Counted from the stretch's first letter, positions 9,913 through 23,200 are shown. The stretch is DNA of 64,000 nucleotides from Campylorhamphus procurvoides (GCA_013396655.1 WBMV01000453.1:409387-473386), one strand, 5' to 3'. Made by a program: numbers and translations. The notes: generated by a model not told the origin, from the letters alone.

Positions 9913-12900
9913 GGAAAAAAACCCCATTTACATATAAAATACTTTCAAACTTCCATTGCTCATTCCCTCATTCTCCCTCCCCCTCCCCAGAAAAGGTAAA
10001 TTTAATTTGTTTTCTAGGTTAAATATATTTTGAACTCTTTAGGAAGAATTAGAATATCAAGAACATGCAAAATAAATATTACATCTTATTAACAATAGGA
10101 ATGTCTGACAGCATACCTGCCTTCATCTCTACCTATTGGAAGTATACACAAAAATCAATAGATCCAAAAAGAGGAAATCAGTGTTTTCATTGCCTTCTGA
10201 ATTATTTTTCTCCACTCTCATCAACATATTCTGTCCCTAAAGAGAGAATGAGTTATACTGTGCTTAAAAGACTATTAAAATATGATTTTATATGTTTCTC
10301 TTCTTCATAATATAAACCATTATAATTTATCTTAATCTATGAGACAGTTGTCCAGGAATTAACTTTAATATTAATTGCGGCTAGGAACATAAACTGCTGG
10401 CACGATTGTTATTATTCCTGATATGACAGGACCCAATCCATAATATTTCATTACAAATTCTCAAAGAACATCTCAGTTTCTGTTTGTTTCCTTTGAGCTT
10501 GACTTCAAACCAGTCAACCCAGAAAACACCTTTATTCTCTTCTGAATGTTATTGCATTTTTCAGTACATTATTGGGAGATAGTAAGCCATGTAAGATGGT
10601 ATATCAAGTGGAAAAAATAAAGAAACTATGGGAGGATTACAAGAAGATTTATGGCCAGGATTTTTTTTAAGTTCTTTGTTTTTCTGGAATAAACTGCTCT
10701 CTATGTTCCAGTAATGCTACTGGTTATCAAGTGGAGGGATGAAGTCAAAGTACAGTTAAGAGTGCTAGAGAGCAAAAAGCATTTATTTAGTTAGGAACTT
10801 AAAACTAGAGTTTTATACTTCATTTGATCAGAGTGTGGAGTAGCTCACTCACTTCAACAGCTGAAATGCATGTGTGAGAGCAGTTTCTTGCTGATACTTA
10901 ATTTATATATATTATTTATGTTTATTTATATTTATTCATTATAGCACATGACTAAAAATTAAATATTGTCTTCTTTTCAGTGTATTTTTTTTCCTAAGTC
11001 ATATGCGAAAGTTTGTCTGAATTAATTTTATGTCCTCGTAAGTAACAATGAATCAGTTCATTAATTATTCTTGACAAGTGCACTCCTTGTGACTGATACT
11101 TTTTCACCCTGTCATTTATTAGCCCATATCTCTAAAACTGCCACTCTCCACAAAATGGGTAAATTGAAGAAGTGTGCTGCATAAGGAACTTGTATCATGG
11201 TGTCTCACATTCTGTGGATTTTACTGAAAATATTTCATTGAGGGTATATTTTAAGAATTATTTCAATTCTTACATGCTTTGAAAAAGGCAAAAGAGAATG
11301 TGTAGTGCTCTGCATGTACAAGTTGTTTATGTTAAGCAAGTTGCACAGCATTTCATATTTACAGAATCACAGAATCACGTCTGTAACAAAAATCCTCCTG
11401 TTCTCATTTTTATAGTTTGACTTGCATGCCAAGGCCTAAATCTTAGAAGAGTTCCTTTTATAAATCCTTGCTGTAATTCAAGTGATTTAGCAGGGGTGCT
11501 GAGGATAGTATCATTTGCTGTGACCTCAAGGCTGATAATAATCTGGGGAGTTAAAAAAGGAATATGTTGCATCTGTTTCAACAAGTTTCATATCTGGAAA
11601 GCATCATTCATAAGATTACTGCAGTTTCCTATTTTGTTTCCATATTTTTTTTAATTCCTACAAGTTTCATCTGCGTGTCAGAATAAGTCATACCTTAAAA
11701 TAGAAAAATTACAGAAAACAACTTTTTGAAAGACATAGCATTCCAAAACTGGCATATGTGTTAATAGCAGCTCACTGTACAGACACAGAAAATTAAAAAG
11801 TAATGTTTTTACCACTGGCAGCATCAATTACTTCTCATTTTTAAATGTTTCCAAAAGATTGTTAGAATACGTTTGCAGCTGGAAGGAAAATAAGATACAT
11901 TAAGGTATCTAAAAAACAGCAGGCAATCAAGTTTAGGATTTTCAATCCTACTCTTTTAAACCAAAATTATTTTTTATTGGAAAAAAACCCAACCCAAAAC
12001 AAAAGGAGACAGACATTGAATGCAAGATTTTGCCTTAGCTTAGCTGAAGAAAAACTGAAAGGAATTTTTCACCTATTTATGTTGAAACTGCTGCTTCATT
12101 GTCTTTCCTCCCTCAGCCATCAAAAAGTCATATACACATACAGGTAAAAAAATTTTTAAAATCCATCCTGGTGAAAAAGACTTTGAAAAGGCATCGTTCT
12201 TTTATTTGTCAAAATAAGTGTTAAACATCTAATTGAAACAATGATAACTTTTATACTTCAAATAGGGAAGAAATGCACATGCTATTTATTAATGAATGAC
12301 ACTTACTGTTCTGCATTAAGAATTTTGACATGTTACTTTTCCCATACTCACTTCTATATTCATGCTTTCATATTTAAATATGAAGTTATTGTATTCGACA
12401 TTTATCAAGGAGAAAAAGGGAAATAAAATAATAAGCAGGACAGGATTATAGGCCCTCATAAATGAAGAACACATCTGTGGGAATGGGTGCTGCAGACTGA
12501 GTCATAACACAGCTTATTACTGAAATAGAATGCATTACAGTGGAAAAAAAAGTTTGAAATTATGTCTTTCAGAGATGCTTTCATAAAAATTTTCAGAAAA
12601 ATGGCTAATGAGTGTGTGGATCAAGCACTTAGGACTCATAAAAAGAAATCAAGAGGTATATTTTCTGCTGAGATCTAAAGTAACAACCTTTGAAGGAAAG
12701 CAGGTCAAACAGTGCTTAATGTGTACCTCACATGATACTGTGAAAGAAAATGAGTATGTCAGTGAAGGTAAAAAGAAAGCCTAACAGATAAACCTTCTGA
12801 AGCATCAGATGGCAGGTGGTGAATCCTTAACCTGGACCAGTAACTGATGAAGAGCTGAAAAGTGGAATGAGAGACAAGAAGCTTCTAATTACTTTGTGAT

Positions 12901-13060
12901 TTGCTTTAATTTAAATCAGACTTTAATTTGTTGTCACAACAGACTAACAGTGGCTGCACAAACAAATGTAATGAATTCAGGATGTTTCAGAGCCAAAGGC
13001 TAAACCTGGATTTATTGTTGGCATGTGCTTTATTCATCTCTCTGGCCTAAGTAGGACTTC

Positions 13061-13076
13061 TTTTTTTTTTTTTTTT
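13061..13076. repeat. Poly(T) run
   Basis: 16 consecutive T. I found no associated retrocopy on the minus strand. Confidence 0.9.
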
Positions 13077-14135
13077 CATTCCCAGAGAAGTAAGTGATTT
13101 AAAGCAAACTAATGAGAAATAAATAAAATGAAGCAAGCTTCAACTTAACTTGAGGATTTTTATTTGTGTGGGTATTTCAAAGTAATGCCATAAGCAGCTG
13201 TGCCTTATTTAATTTTTTTTTTTTTTCTGATTGAGCAAAGAGAAAAACTGTTCTCCACCATAACACTGATTTGGACCTAATCTGGAATAGCCTTTTTATT
13301 AATATTGTACTAAACCCCAGGAAATGATGCCATAGGCCACATATTAGTGCCAAAATACATATGAAGTTGGTTGATTATATTTATTAAGACCATACAAGGC
13401 CTTTGACCTTCTTACAGTGCACAAACATTAGGCCAGCTGGCTTACAGACATTCTTTTATACTAAATCTGCACACTCATATCTGTTAGCAACTTTTCATTT
13501 CAACACGTCACAGGGAGTACCTGAACTGTAGCAGTAGTTTATACAGTTATATTTAGATTGTATGACTGGCCAGTTGAAGTACATACTGTGTCATTTTTAT
13601 GCATTCATTAGTGGTGGCTGATAACAACCATAATACTTCTTTCAGGTAGATAAATCATATTGAACTGAGAACCTGGAAATGATCACATTAAGAATTAGCT
13701 CTGAACACCCATCTCACTATAAAGGACAGAAATATTTAATTTGGCAGGAATTTATCACTGGGGAAAAAAAATCATCTGAGTGCAAAAGCATTTATGAATG
13801 CAGTTTGAAGAGCTTGAATAAGCCCAAATCTGTTTCTGAGGTACAAGTATAGGCTGGAGGTGTTACTGATTTTCAAAGAGGTTACTTGAATCTGTAATGA
13901 AAAGGTACAAAGTGACTTTGTTTAGTAGACATAACCTACATTTTCTGAGCCCATCATGCTCAGCAAACTGCAAACAAATGCAATCTGTTTATTTCATGAA
14001 TAACCTGTCTGTTCACAAGGTCTCTACACAGACCAAATTCAAAACATTTTGTCACTATTCATGTTCCTTCACTAATTCACCAAGCCTTTGTGGGAAGGCA
14101 TCATATTCCATTCTGGAGCTGGGTCTGTAGTTCAT

Positions 14136-14930
14136 TGTTATGACTATGTTTTGTCTTATATTGGGCATAAATGGCATAGTTTTGCTAGAAGGGTGTTGTC
14201 AGGTTGAGCTGTGTGGGAGAAGGCAGTGAAGTGCCCTGTGCAGGTCCCAGATGTTTCCATGAGGCTGTGAAACAGGTCTAAAAGGATAATTGAATGTCAG
14301 AACTTCAGCCAGGGAGAGGAGCTCATGGTGTACCTACTCAAATATATTTTAGAAAGAGCAGAGGCTCTGAGGGACAGGAGACACAGCTGGAGCAACAACC
14401 TAGGAAAGAGATTCTTGGTGATGGTGGAGAAGGTGATCTCCAAGGGAACTGTGGCCATGGGTAATGCACACCAGGGCAGGGACACTGCTAAGGGACTGGA
14501 GCTAGTGGAGGACCCATGGTGGGACAGGGACACCACCAGGAGGCCAACAGCAGGTGAGCCATATGAGGACAGGAGTGTATTTTAAAGAGCAAGAAGTAGT
14601 GAAGGAAAATAAATAAGAAGCAAGGAGCAGCAGAAAGAAACAGCTAAGTGCAAACCCCAACCTCCTATACCACCTGTCATCTTATGAAAGGGATTGAAAG
14701 GGACTGAGCAAGATAAAGGGAAGTTGAGACTATGAATTGGAGATGTGACTGATTGAAGCCTAACACGGTGGAATGGTAGGAAAGGATATTCCCTACGTTT
14801 TTCTGAAACTGTTTATATCTTATTTTTTCTCAATACTTGAATCAGTAATATAAGGTTTATGCTAATTGGCAGAAATTAAATTGAAATGCCCTAGACTGAG
14901 TCAGATTAGCCTCCTGTCACACCCCTAAAA
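14136..14930 (+). mobile_element. Diverged LTR, avian ERVL-type, plus orientation
   Basis: The segment is GC-richer than its surroundings and reads, from memory of avian LTR families, like a long LTR. It starts near TGTTATGAC, has a GAGCTGTG/GGGAGAAGGCAG block, then degenerate tandem units of the type GGACCCATG-GGGACAGGGACAC (14450-14560), then an A-rich and T-rich 3' part. Both 79-86-codon frames in it (14297-14585) are products of this repeat. The ends are not defined by a duplication, so the limits are approximate. Confidence 0.55.
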
Positions 14931-17900
14931 GTAAGCCTTCCTTTACTAGATGCAGAGACTTTCCTCTTTAACTGTGATTAATCTTTCTAGTTCTGTCTCA
15001 AATACTGACAGCTAAGGAAAACAACAAGCCTTTAAAACTCCGTAGAGGTCTTTAAGAACACAGTCAATGAAAATGTACATCTTGCTAGAATTATATGCTA
15101 GAAAAATAGGACAGTCCTGGCTGAACAGTCTCCTATTCCAAAGCAAGTTGATATTCCTTGAATTCCTGTTTTGATATGCCTTGAATTAGGGGTGCCTTCA
15201 TCCGGTGATACTGACAAATTCTATGTTTATCTCAGACAAGTGGGCTCTAGCTCTCTGGGAAAAAATGGCTGCAATCACATTTGTAGATGTTACACTCCAA
15301 GGAAATTTGACATTAAAGAATCTTGACAACATAATATGGCACAGACAGTGAAGGATGATGTCTACAAATCTTCATTTAAAAACCCTTAAAGTTATATTAG
15401 AAGAAGCAAATGAATAAAAGTAATCACATAAGAATTAGTTCATTATCCTAAGACTGCCTTTGTTAAACTTGTGCCTAAGTGAGAAGCAGTCAGAAACCAC
15501 TCTCAATTTTCTTTGTACAGCTAGGATATTAACGGTCATTTCTTTCTTCCTTTGGGCTACTGATAGTGAAATTCTGTGATCCCCAATTACTCATAGCATT
15601 GTTTTTCTATTACTGTTTTTCACAATATTGTTCTTCAGAAACGGAGAAAGAGATTTTATGGTGTATTCAGTCCAAATCATCAACATTTAACAATCAATTA
15701 TGTCCTCTAGTAATATGTAAAACAATTAATGTGAAATGATCCAGAAAATTATTACGGTTTTATCTTGATTCTCCCAAATGTAGTCCTTACTACCATTGTT
15801 CCTACTGATCCATTTTCATACTGTTTCTCTCTCACAAGGACAATCCTATTTAGCCCATGATTATCTTTCCTTATGTTTCCCATCCTCTATCCCTAGTTTA
15901 GTTCTGTCTTCATCTAATCCTGGTGCCTCAATAGAGTGGTCATGTGAACCCACTCAGTCCTTGTGATTTTTATACCTAAAGTTTCCCTAAAATTAGATTT
16001 CACATTGGCAGCATGTAGTTCTATCATCAAAAAATTGTAGTAAATAGAAACAAAAAAGGAAATGTATGTTTTATGACAGAGGGTGGAGATGTGTGTGTTT
16101 ATGTATGGATGATTGTTTGTGTGTATGACTTAGAGTCTCCATTCAGAATCCCTGTATTAAACTATCTAAAACATTTTAGCATGTATAGACACTAGCATTC
16201 CTACAGTCAGACATATATGAACAAGCTTAGGCATTCCTCGGAACCATTAAAAAAAACATACAATTTTTCAGAAATAGTGGCCTTCCCTTTAAAGAATGGA
16301 AGTAAAAATATGAGGCAGTCAACAGAAATAAAAGTGGTTCATAATAACTGGATGATAATAGGATGCTAAATCTCTGTGCTATTATAAATATTTGTCATGT
16401 AGAGAACTGAGTTCACAATTTCACAGAGAGGAGGGGATTAGATTATGTAATTTTTGGTTTTGGTTTTGTTTTTTTTACATATTCTAAGGTTTTGGGATCT
16501 CTAATGGAATTCAAATCTATATTCAAATATTTTTTAAATCTTTGCCACTGTGACCTACTTTAATCTTTTCTAGTAAAGGGAATGTTAAAGCAGGGAACAT
16601 CAAGGTGATTTTCAACTCCATTATAGAAAATAAGGGCACTCAGCAGTTTTCAAAACCAGGTACAGAACAGCTCTGGTTCTTAACAATACCTGCTAGATTA
16701 AATTTTAAATGTGCCTTCTGAATAAGTAGTTTACATAAGGCAGCACAGGTTTAGAACTTCAAGTTTTGCTTTAAGATTGGCTTAATCTTTAAAATGGACT
16801 TGTGCTGCTAGAAAATTTTATTCTTGAAATTAAACAATTTAGATTTTTTTTCCTTCCTCCTTCTTAATGCTGTTCCACATGAAGAAGGGAAAAAATGCCT
16901 TTTTCTTATGATGACATTATAGGATTTAAATTACTCTGTGTTAGTGGAAATCTACAGAAATCAATGCAGTCACTTCTGATTTACAACAGTACAAAAGGAA
17001 GAGAATTGAGCCTTTGATTAACAGTGTCTTAACTCTGACCAAGACTTTCTGTTTCAGAGTTACTTCCAGGAGTTTACTTAAGGTGAATTGTTAAGCAATG
17101 AAAATTTCAACAGTGTCAAAACAAACAAACAAAAAAAAAGACTAGTTAAGTACTAGGAATTAGCAAAAAAGATTCAAAGCAGTGCTGGAAAATGTTTTTT
17201 CTTTCCATTTCTAAATGTCAGCAACTCTAAACTGAGTTAGTCACTGTTTGAGTTTCGGCCGATAGGACTGAGAATTCAATTCTAGACTAGTGTTGTCTGT
17301 CCCAACCATCCTTGTCCAAAACCAAAAGCAAAATCAAAGGTTATGACACCTTTGAAGCCTACAAGGAAAAAATATCATGCACAAATATCCAATGTATTTA
17401 GAGGATTGCAGGTAGATTTGAAACACAATATAATTTAATGCCTTTATGATTTAGAATTTTCTGTTCATTAAGAGACTATTTCAATGAATAACTGAAAATG
17501 TGAACATTTAAAAAAAAATTGTTTTCTACTTCCAATTCCAAATAATAATTTTGTAGTAATAGTTAAACCCCACTATTTCTACATTAAGGTGTAGGAAGAA
17601 CCTTAACATTCACATGAACTATGACACAGGAGTTATGATGTGCTACTTTGCACCTGTGAACTCTTCCTATTTCCAGATTAGTGAGAATCTTGTTTTCTGC
17701 ACCGTAGAGAGGCGATGTATAACTTCAATGAGAAGTTTCGTCCTGATGTGATATCACTATGCAATCTCCACTTCTGTTTCCCCATACAGACATATCCTAG
17801 ATGAATTATTGTCAACAAAGGTTCTATTTACATTGTTGGACTGCTTTTGGGTCATACAAAATTAATGCAACATCAGTTGTAGAACTTTCTTGACAGCTAT

Positions 17901-18159
17901 GAGAAAAAAAAAAACATATTCCAAGATACTTTATAGCTCAGCAGTTATATTTTTCTGGAATCCACTGGAATTCCCTGCTGCTTCTAGAAAACACTGATAG
18001 CCGAAATGCTCGTTTGTCCTTCAAGCATGAGTGGTGAGGATGTCCCTCTTTAATACCATCCTCCTGAACTCTCTCCAGAAACTGAAGGTGTGTACACTCT
18101 TATAAGTGAAACAAATAGGAATCCATTTCTTAAAGTCTTCCCTTTGAAAAATTGACAAT
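14931..18159. other. Unique AT-rich spacer
   Basis: Nothing recognised beyond short homopolymers and a T/G-rich patch near 16456-16482. No exon with plausible splice sites or RNA gene was seen. Confidence 0.45.
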
Positions 18160-18560
18160 GTGAGACTGAGGTCACTTGATCTGTTCAGTTTGGAGAAGAG
18201 GAGACTAAGGGGAGACCTCACTGTAGTTACAACTTCCATGTGAGGGGAAGAGGAGGGGCAGACATGGTTATCTTCTCTACAGTGACCAGTGATAGGATGC
18301 AAGAGAATGGCATGAAGTTGTGTCAGGGGAGGCTTAGATTGGATATCAGTAAGAGGTTCTTTACCCAGAGGGTGATTGGGTGCTGGACAGGCTCCACAGG
18401 GTTCATAGCACCAAGCCTGTCTGAGTTCAAAAAGCTTTTGGACAATGCTCTCAGGCACATGGTGTCATTGATGGGGCTATTCTGTGTAGGGCCAGAAATA
18501 GAACTTTGATAATCCTTGTGGGTCCCTTCTAGTTCAGGATATTTTATGGTTTTATGATGT
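18160..18560 (+). mobile_element. CR1 LINE 3' end, plus orientation
   Basis: This matches the general pattern of an avian CR1 3' untranslated end. It has a TTCAGTTTGGAGAAGAGGAGAC block, then a CAGTGACCAGTGATAGGA block, then a run like GGATATCAGTAAGAGGTTC. It ends in CTTGTGGGTCCCTTCTAG and degenerate copies of the ATTCTATG end repeat. The 89-codon plus frame and the 145- and 124-codon minus frames across it are shadows of the repeat. CR1 is a non-LTR retrotransposon; this copy is 5'-truncated, old and inactive. Confidence 0.85.
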
Positions 18561-19048
18561 GTATACATAATGCAATACATTAGCAACTCAGTACTTCTTA
18601 TAAGTAAAACACTGCTGAACCACCTCATCATAACTTGCATTCTTCGGTAGTTTATCTCACTAACAGATAATATTGACACAATGGTTTTGTTTATCAATTC
18701 ATTTCAGTGCAAGACAGTCTCATTCATGAATAATCTAAGGACTTGTCACGTTGTATCTAAATATTGTGACTAAGCCACAGTTAAACAGAGCTCATATATT
18801 CCTTCCATTATTAGAATGTTAATCATGGCCCTTATAGAATTGGACATCAGACCTTTGGAGAAAATAATGTAACATGACCTGACACAATAGAGCCCTTTTC
18901 CAAACAAGGTTTTCTTGTTTGTTTGTTTGGTTTTCCCCTGTAAATATGTAATAAAGCAGCATGGCTTTGCATTTTTTATTTTGATGTTGTTAATTGAACA
19001 GTATATTTGAGTTGATTTTCTAGATATCCAGAAAAAAAACTCAACTTT

Positions 19049-19070
19049 AAAAAAAAAAAAAAAAAAAAAA
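19049..19070. repeat. Poly(A) run
   Basis: 22 consecutive A followed by CAAAAATAC and an undetermined base at 19090. The run is probably hard to sequence, which would explain the ambiguity. Confidence 0.9.
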
Positions 19071-19796
19071 CAAAAATACTAAATATCCANAAAAACAAAT
19101 ATGCTAAGTTCACAGCTGTGTAGCGTATAAAAATCTGAAGTTACTCCAGTTTGATATAAATAAATGCATAGTCCAGGGACATCGACAGGATTAGAACTTT
19201 GTAGGAACTGCTTTGTTGACAGAAATAATATAAACACGATTAGGTGTGACGATGCACAATTGTATGCAGAGGGACAGATTTAAATGGATTGTAAATTGGT
19301 CTCATAATACATTGAGTAAACCAGGAATAATTCAGGATGGTGATGCAGGAAAGGAGTCTTAACAGGCTGTTGCCTTAGGGTTTTCATGAATTTGTAGATT
19401 TTTTATACTTCTAGGTATAGTTCTCACATATAGCATAGCTAACAACCTCTAACCCTGTGTTAGCTGTCTTAAGGGTCAGATAATAGCTGGAACACTGTGC
19501 AAGGAAAACATGTACCAGAGCTAAGGCAACTAGATACCATGTTAGTCAAAACAAGAAAGCAAAGTCCAGCAACCTTGGAGAGGCTCCAATAAGGGAAAGG
19601 GGTCTTAAGACCTCCAACTCAATTCTAGGAGAGGTGTGCCACTAGGCAAAACCAAGGGAAGTTCTGGGCATGGACATATCTTAGATTGGATACAACCTTT
19701 AGATATGATTATTGAGTAGGGTTACAAAATGAGCATGCTGCCACGTAGGCGGGAGCTTTTCTGCTTTCTCCAGCTGTCCTACACATTACTGATATT

Positions 19797-19797
19797 T

Positions 19798-19831
<34 letters not shown>

Positions 19832-19836
19832 TCTCT
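19797..19836. repeat. Compound (TC)n(CA)n(CT)n microsatellite
   Basis: A short TC run is followed by about eleven CA units and then CTCTCT. It lies within the 116-codon frame at 19729-20079 and explains the Ser/Leu/His/Thr repeats of that frame. Confidence 0.9.
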
Positions 19837-21951
19837 GCTGCCCAGCCTGGTGTGGTGCCNTTATCAACACGTGTTGTACTCTTTTATGCTCCTTTGTATT
19901 CTGTACCCCAAAACCCTATCAGTAAAAGAACTCTTCTCTGCTTTAATTACATAAAGTTGTCTTGGAAAGTTTTTTCCCCTTCCTTAAGGCAACAAGGCTC
20001 ATTGTTTGGCAGGGGAAATGTACAACCAATGAATTACAGGGGGAAAAAAAAAGTGTTCTCTAATTTTGAGATACTTTAGCTTTTTCCCATGTCTATCAAA
20101 ACACATGTTAGGACACCAGTACATTAGTCACCTCAGCAACAAAAGCTGTAAAAAAATTCGCATTATTCCACACTATGCAGACAACTAAAAAAGAGGTGTG
20201 AACAGAAGACTGTTACAAATGTTCATATAAATCAAAGCTTTTTGAGAAAGACTAAACACAGGAAACCAGTCTATCACCAAAAAAAAAAATTACTTCCAGT
20301 ATCACTGAAATCATTAACGACACATTTTTCACTACTTGTTTATACTGATTTTGTTTCTGGGAAAACTTTATCTTTAAAAAACCCTAGTAAAAATCCATTA
20401 GAATTAAACAGTAGAAGAGAATTCATAGATTACTGGGTCAAATATCGACTACTTATTTGAAATAAAAACCATAATTAAAACATCTACACAGTTATTGGAG
20501 AAAATAAAATGCACCCTTGAAGTCATACAAATTAGTGCTCAATTCCACTTTATCACTAACACATCTGCGTCTGTATTTGCCATGGATTGGTGAAAGGAAT
20601 GTTGAGTAATGCCACAGATCTCTCAGATTGTGACTGTGCATGTCTGAAATTTATTAAATCTGCTTCATCTATGTTGTGTAACAATAATGCTGATGAGCTT
20701 TAGAGCATTCATATACTGATCCTTAGAATTTGTCTGTAGTTGTCCCCTCTATTATACACTTGAAATAGCTCAGCTTTGGCTTCCACAGTCTTCTGTGCCC
20801 AGTAGCAATAATTTTAAATAAAATTTCACAGTAAATCATACAGCAGAGTTCTTAAAGACCTCCTGAAGAGACAAGTTTGAAAATTAAACTAAATTTATCC
20901 TTATTATGAGATGACAAAGCATTTAGTTGAAAACTGAAAGTTCAGCAAATGTGTTTGCCAGAGATTTTAGCTCTGCTAAAAAGCTGTCAGGATCTTATTC
21001 TCTACACTCTACACAATTTGCAAAATTCACCTGGGAGAGCAGTGAAGTTACAACACTACAAGACTCTACAAATTCTTGGCTTTTGTTCTGTACCCATAGT
21101 GTCGATTGACAGTTATGCACACTTTAGAGGATTTTCAGGTGAAGTATTTCTATGTTCTTTAGGTAAGAATGAGAAGTGGAATGATGCTTTGCAGAGAAGT
21201 AAAAGGAGACAGAGAAGAATCTCTGTCTACCAATAGATTGTAGGAATCAGACCCAGTATTTATGACAGTGAAAATGTCAATGGTTTTAAGCTGGAGGAGA
21301 GAGGACAGATGGATACCAGTTTTATAGTCTCAACCTTGCTAGTGGCAAAATTTCAGTTATTACTAGTCAGATCATTAAATAAAGCCCGTTGCATGCATAG
21401 GAGGGCTTTTCTTCAGGACTTTGACCAGCCAGATTTTTCTTTTTTTTCTAATATGTTTCAATTAAAGTCCTTCAAAAAACTTGTTCAAACCCTCTGGAGT
21501 ACTGAAGTGAGCTTTCTGAGCGTATGAAAGATTTCTTCAAGAGCTTTGATATAATTTGTGAGCTTACAAAGGTAAGATTTGCCTTTTACTTTGCCTCTAA
21601 TCTTCTTCAAGGCAAAGTGACATCAGATTTACCTTGTTCATGTAAAGTTATAGGGTATTATGGTAACAGAGACATGAACATAAGGAACAAAGTAGAAAAA
21701 TGTTTCAATACAATCAGGAGCATATTTAAAAGCTAATAAAGAATAAAAACTAGGAATAAAATTAATAGATATAAACAGCTGAAATAGAATATTAACACGA
21801 ATTTAAATGTTACTGGAACTAATAGTAAAGCAAATATTTTCTGTAAGATGTTACATAATGAAAAATGCTATTTTTGATACTAATTCTATAATCCTAAACA
21901 TGCTTCTGTATTGATAACACTGGGGACTCTTTTGTATAGACACAATGACAT

Positions 21952-22760
21952 ATAGAATCACAGCATTATAGAATCATAGCATTGTTTGGGTTGGAAAGCC
22001 TCTTCAAAGTTTTCTGAATCCAACCTCTCTGCCATAGTCAGGGGCATCTTTCACTTGATGAAGTTGCTCAAAGACAAGTCTTGAACACTTCCAGTGATGG
22101 AGTGTTCACAACAACACTTCAGGTGATGCTTGTCTGGGAAACTTGTTCTAGTGCCACATCACTCACATAATAAAATATTTTCTCTTTATGTCCAATCTAA
22201 ATCTACCCTCTTTCAGTTTAGAAACAATGCCCCTTCCCCATTCACTACAGGTCCCTGTAAAAAGTCTGCATCTGTCTTTCCCAAAAGACCCCTTTATATA
22301 TTGCTAGGCCACAATAAGTCCTCCCTTGTGCTTCTCTTCTTCAGTCTGAACAATCCCAACTGTTTCAGTCTTTCCTCACAGGAGGTGTTCAGCCCTCCAG
22401 TCATATTCATGGCCCTCCTCTGGACCATCTCCAACAGGTCCACATTCTGGACCTGCACTGGGAATTCCAGAGCTGGACGCAGCTGGGCACACGCTTCAGG
22501 TGGGATCTCATGAGAGTGGAGTGGAGGAGAAAAATCACCTTGCTTGACCTGCTGGCCATGTTATCTTTTATTGCAGCTTGGAATATGATTGAATGTAAGT
22601 GGGCACAGCTGTCTCATGTTTAACTTTTCAACTACTGATATCCCCCAGTCTCTGCAGGTCTGATCTCAATCCATTCACCACACAGACTGTATTGATACTG
22701 AAGATTGCCCCAGTGCAGGTGCTGGACCTTGTATTTGCACAGAAGACTTCCCTCTCATTT
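21952..22760 (-). mobile_element. CR1 LINE, 3' part, minus orientation
   Basis: On the plus strand it opens with degenerate 8-mers (TATAGAATCA, TATAGAATCATAG), then GGGTTGGAAAG, the inverted form of a CR1 3' end. CR1 blocks follow in the expected order: GTGATGGAG, CCCTCCTCTGGACC-like, CCAACAGGTCCACATTCTGG and CAGAGCTGGACGCAG. The 127-codon plus frame at 22130-22513 is antisense to CR1 and not a gene. The element is interrupted at about 22760 by a tRNA-derived SINE and resumes at 22891. Confidence 0.9.
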
Positions 22761-22890
22761 CACAGAATCTTCTCACTTGCGAGAGACCCACAAGGATCAT
22801 CAAGTTGAACATTTAAGTGAATGGCCCTTACCGGGACCAAACCCACAATCTTTTTGCTAGATAGAACTGTGCTCTAACCAACTGAGCTAA
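22761..22890 (-). mobile_element. tRNA-Ile-like SINE with CR1 tail (TguSINE1-like), inside CR1
   Basis: Read on the minus strand, the head is TTAGCTCAGTTGGTTAGAGC, an RNA polymerase III A box in tRNA-Ile context, then a B box GTGGGTTTGGTCCC. The tail contains TTGATGATCCTTGTGGGTC and ends in an ATTCTGTG unit, the end that CR1 reverse transcriptase recognises. This head-plus-CR1-tail structure is that of the passerine SINE TguSINE1. It splits the surrounding CR1, so it is younger than that CR1. It is not a functional tRNA gene: the anticodon arm is diverged and the acceptor stem is absent. Confidence 0.82.
22832..22880 (-). promoter_or_regulatory. Internal pol III A and B boxes of the SINE
   Basis: The A box (within AGTTGGTTAGAGC) and B box (GGGTTTGGTCCC) are spaced as in a tRNA gene. 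The B box departs from GGTTCGANNCC at several bases, so promoter strength is doubtful. Confidence 0.6.
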
Positions 22891-23070
22891 TTGTTGAAGT
22901 TAATATTGTCTTGCTCTTCAAGCATGTGAAGATCCTTCTGGATGGTATGTCTTCCCTTTAGTATATTAGCTGTTCCACTCAACTTAGGGTCATGTGGAAA
23001 CTTGCTGAAGTTGCACTCAGTTCCACTGCCTATGTCATTGAACAGAGATATTGAACAATAGAGTGAGGGG
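22891..23070 (-). mobile_element. CR1 LINE, continuation after SINE, minus orientation
   Basis: It resumes the interrupted CR1 at TTGTTGAAG and continues with GAAGATCCTTCTGGATGG, CTTGCTGAAGTTGCACTC and ATGTCATTGAACAGAGATA, which are ordered CR1 blocks upstream of those at 21952-22760. It fades out near 23070. Confidence 0.85.
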
Positions 23071-23200
23071 TAATACAAATAAATAGTACACATTTTTCAG
23101 AGAAAATGGAAGTTTTATCATATACATTTATAAAAATAAATCAATTACAATGTTTGAAATTTAGTGAAATAATATTTATAATATATTATATATTATTAAA

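Larger units (their letters stand above)
8221..14135. other. Unique AT-rich spacer with homopolymers
   Basis: No gene recognised. It holds a 21-A run at 9892-9912 and 14-16-T runs near 13061 and 13211. It also holds more balanced-composition stretches at 8900-9240 and 13320-13720 that look less degenerate than their surroundings and may be conserved non-coding DNA. A lone pair of 8-mers ACAGAATC at 11361-11376 resembles the CR1 end repeat but has no CR1 body beside it. Confidence 0.45.
18561..21951. other. AT-rich spacer, possible diverged LTR at 19320-20010
   Basis: Contains a 22-A run at 19049-19070, single undetermined bases at 19090 and 19860, and a TC/CA microsatellite. The part from about 19320 to 20010 is less AT-rich. 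It has an AGTAAA-like signal near 19920, before a T/C-rich tail, an arrangement seen in LTRs, but I could not define ends or a family. The rest shows no gene. Confidence 0.35.

Noticed and set aside
11361..11376. CR1 copy marked by two ACAGAATC units
   Set aside because: No CR1 body follows on either side; two 8-mers can arise by chance.
18021..18458. 145-codon minus-strand frame as a gene
   Set aside because: Most of it is antisense to the CR1 3' end at 18160-18560.
22130..22513. 127-codon plus-strand frame as a gene
   Set aside because: It is antisense to a recognisable CR1 LINE.
22841..22890. Possible tRNA-Ile gene on the minus strand
   Set aside because: A and B boxes are present but the acceptor stem cannot pair, the anticodon arm is diverged and the 3' part continues into a CR1 tail, so it is a SINE.
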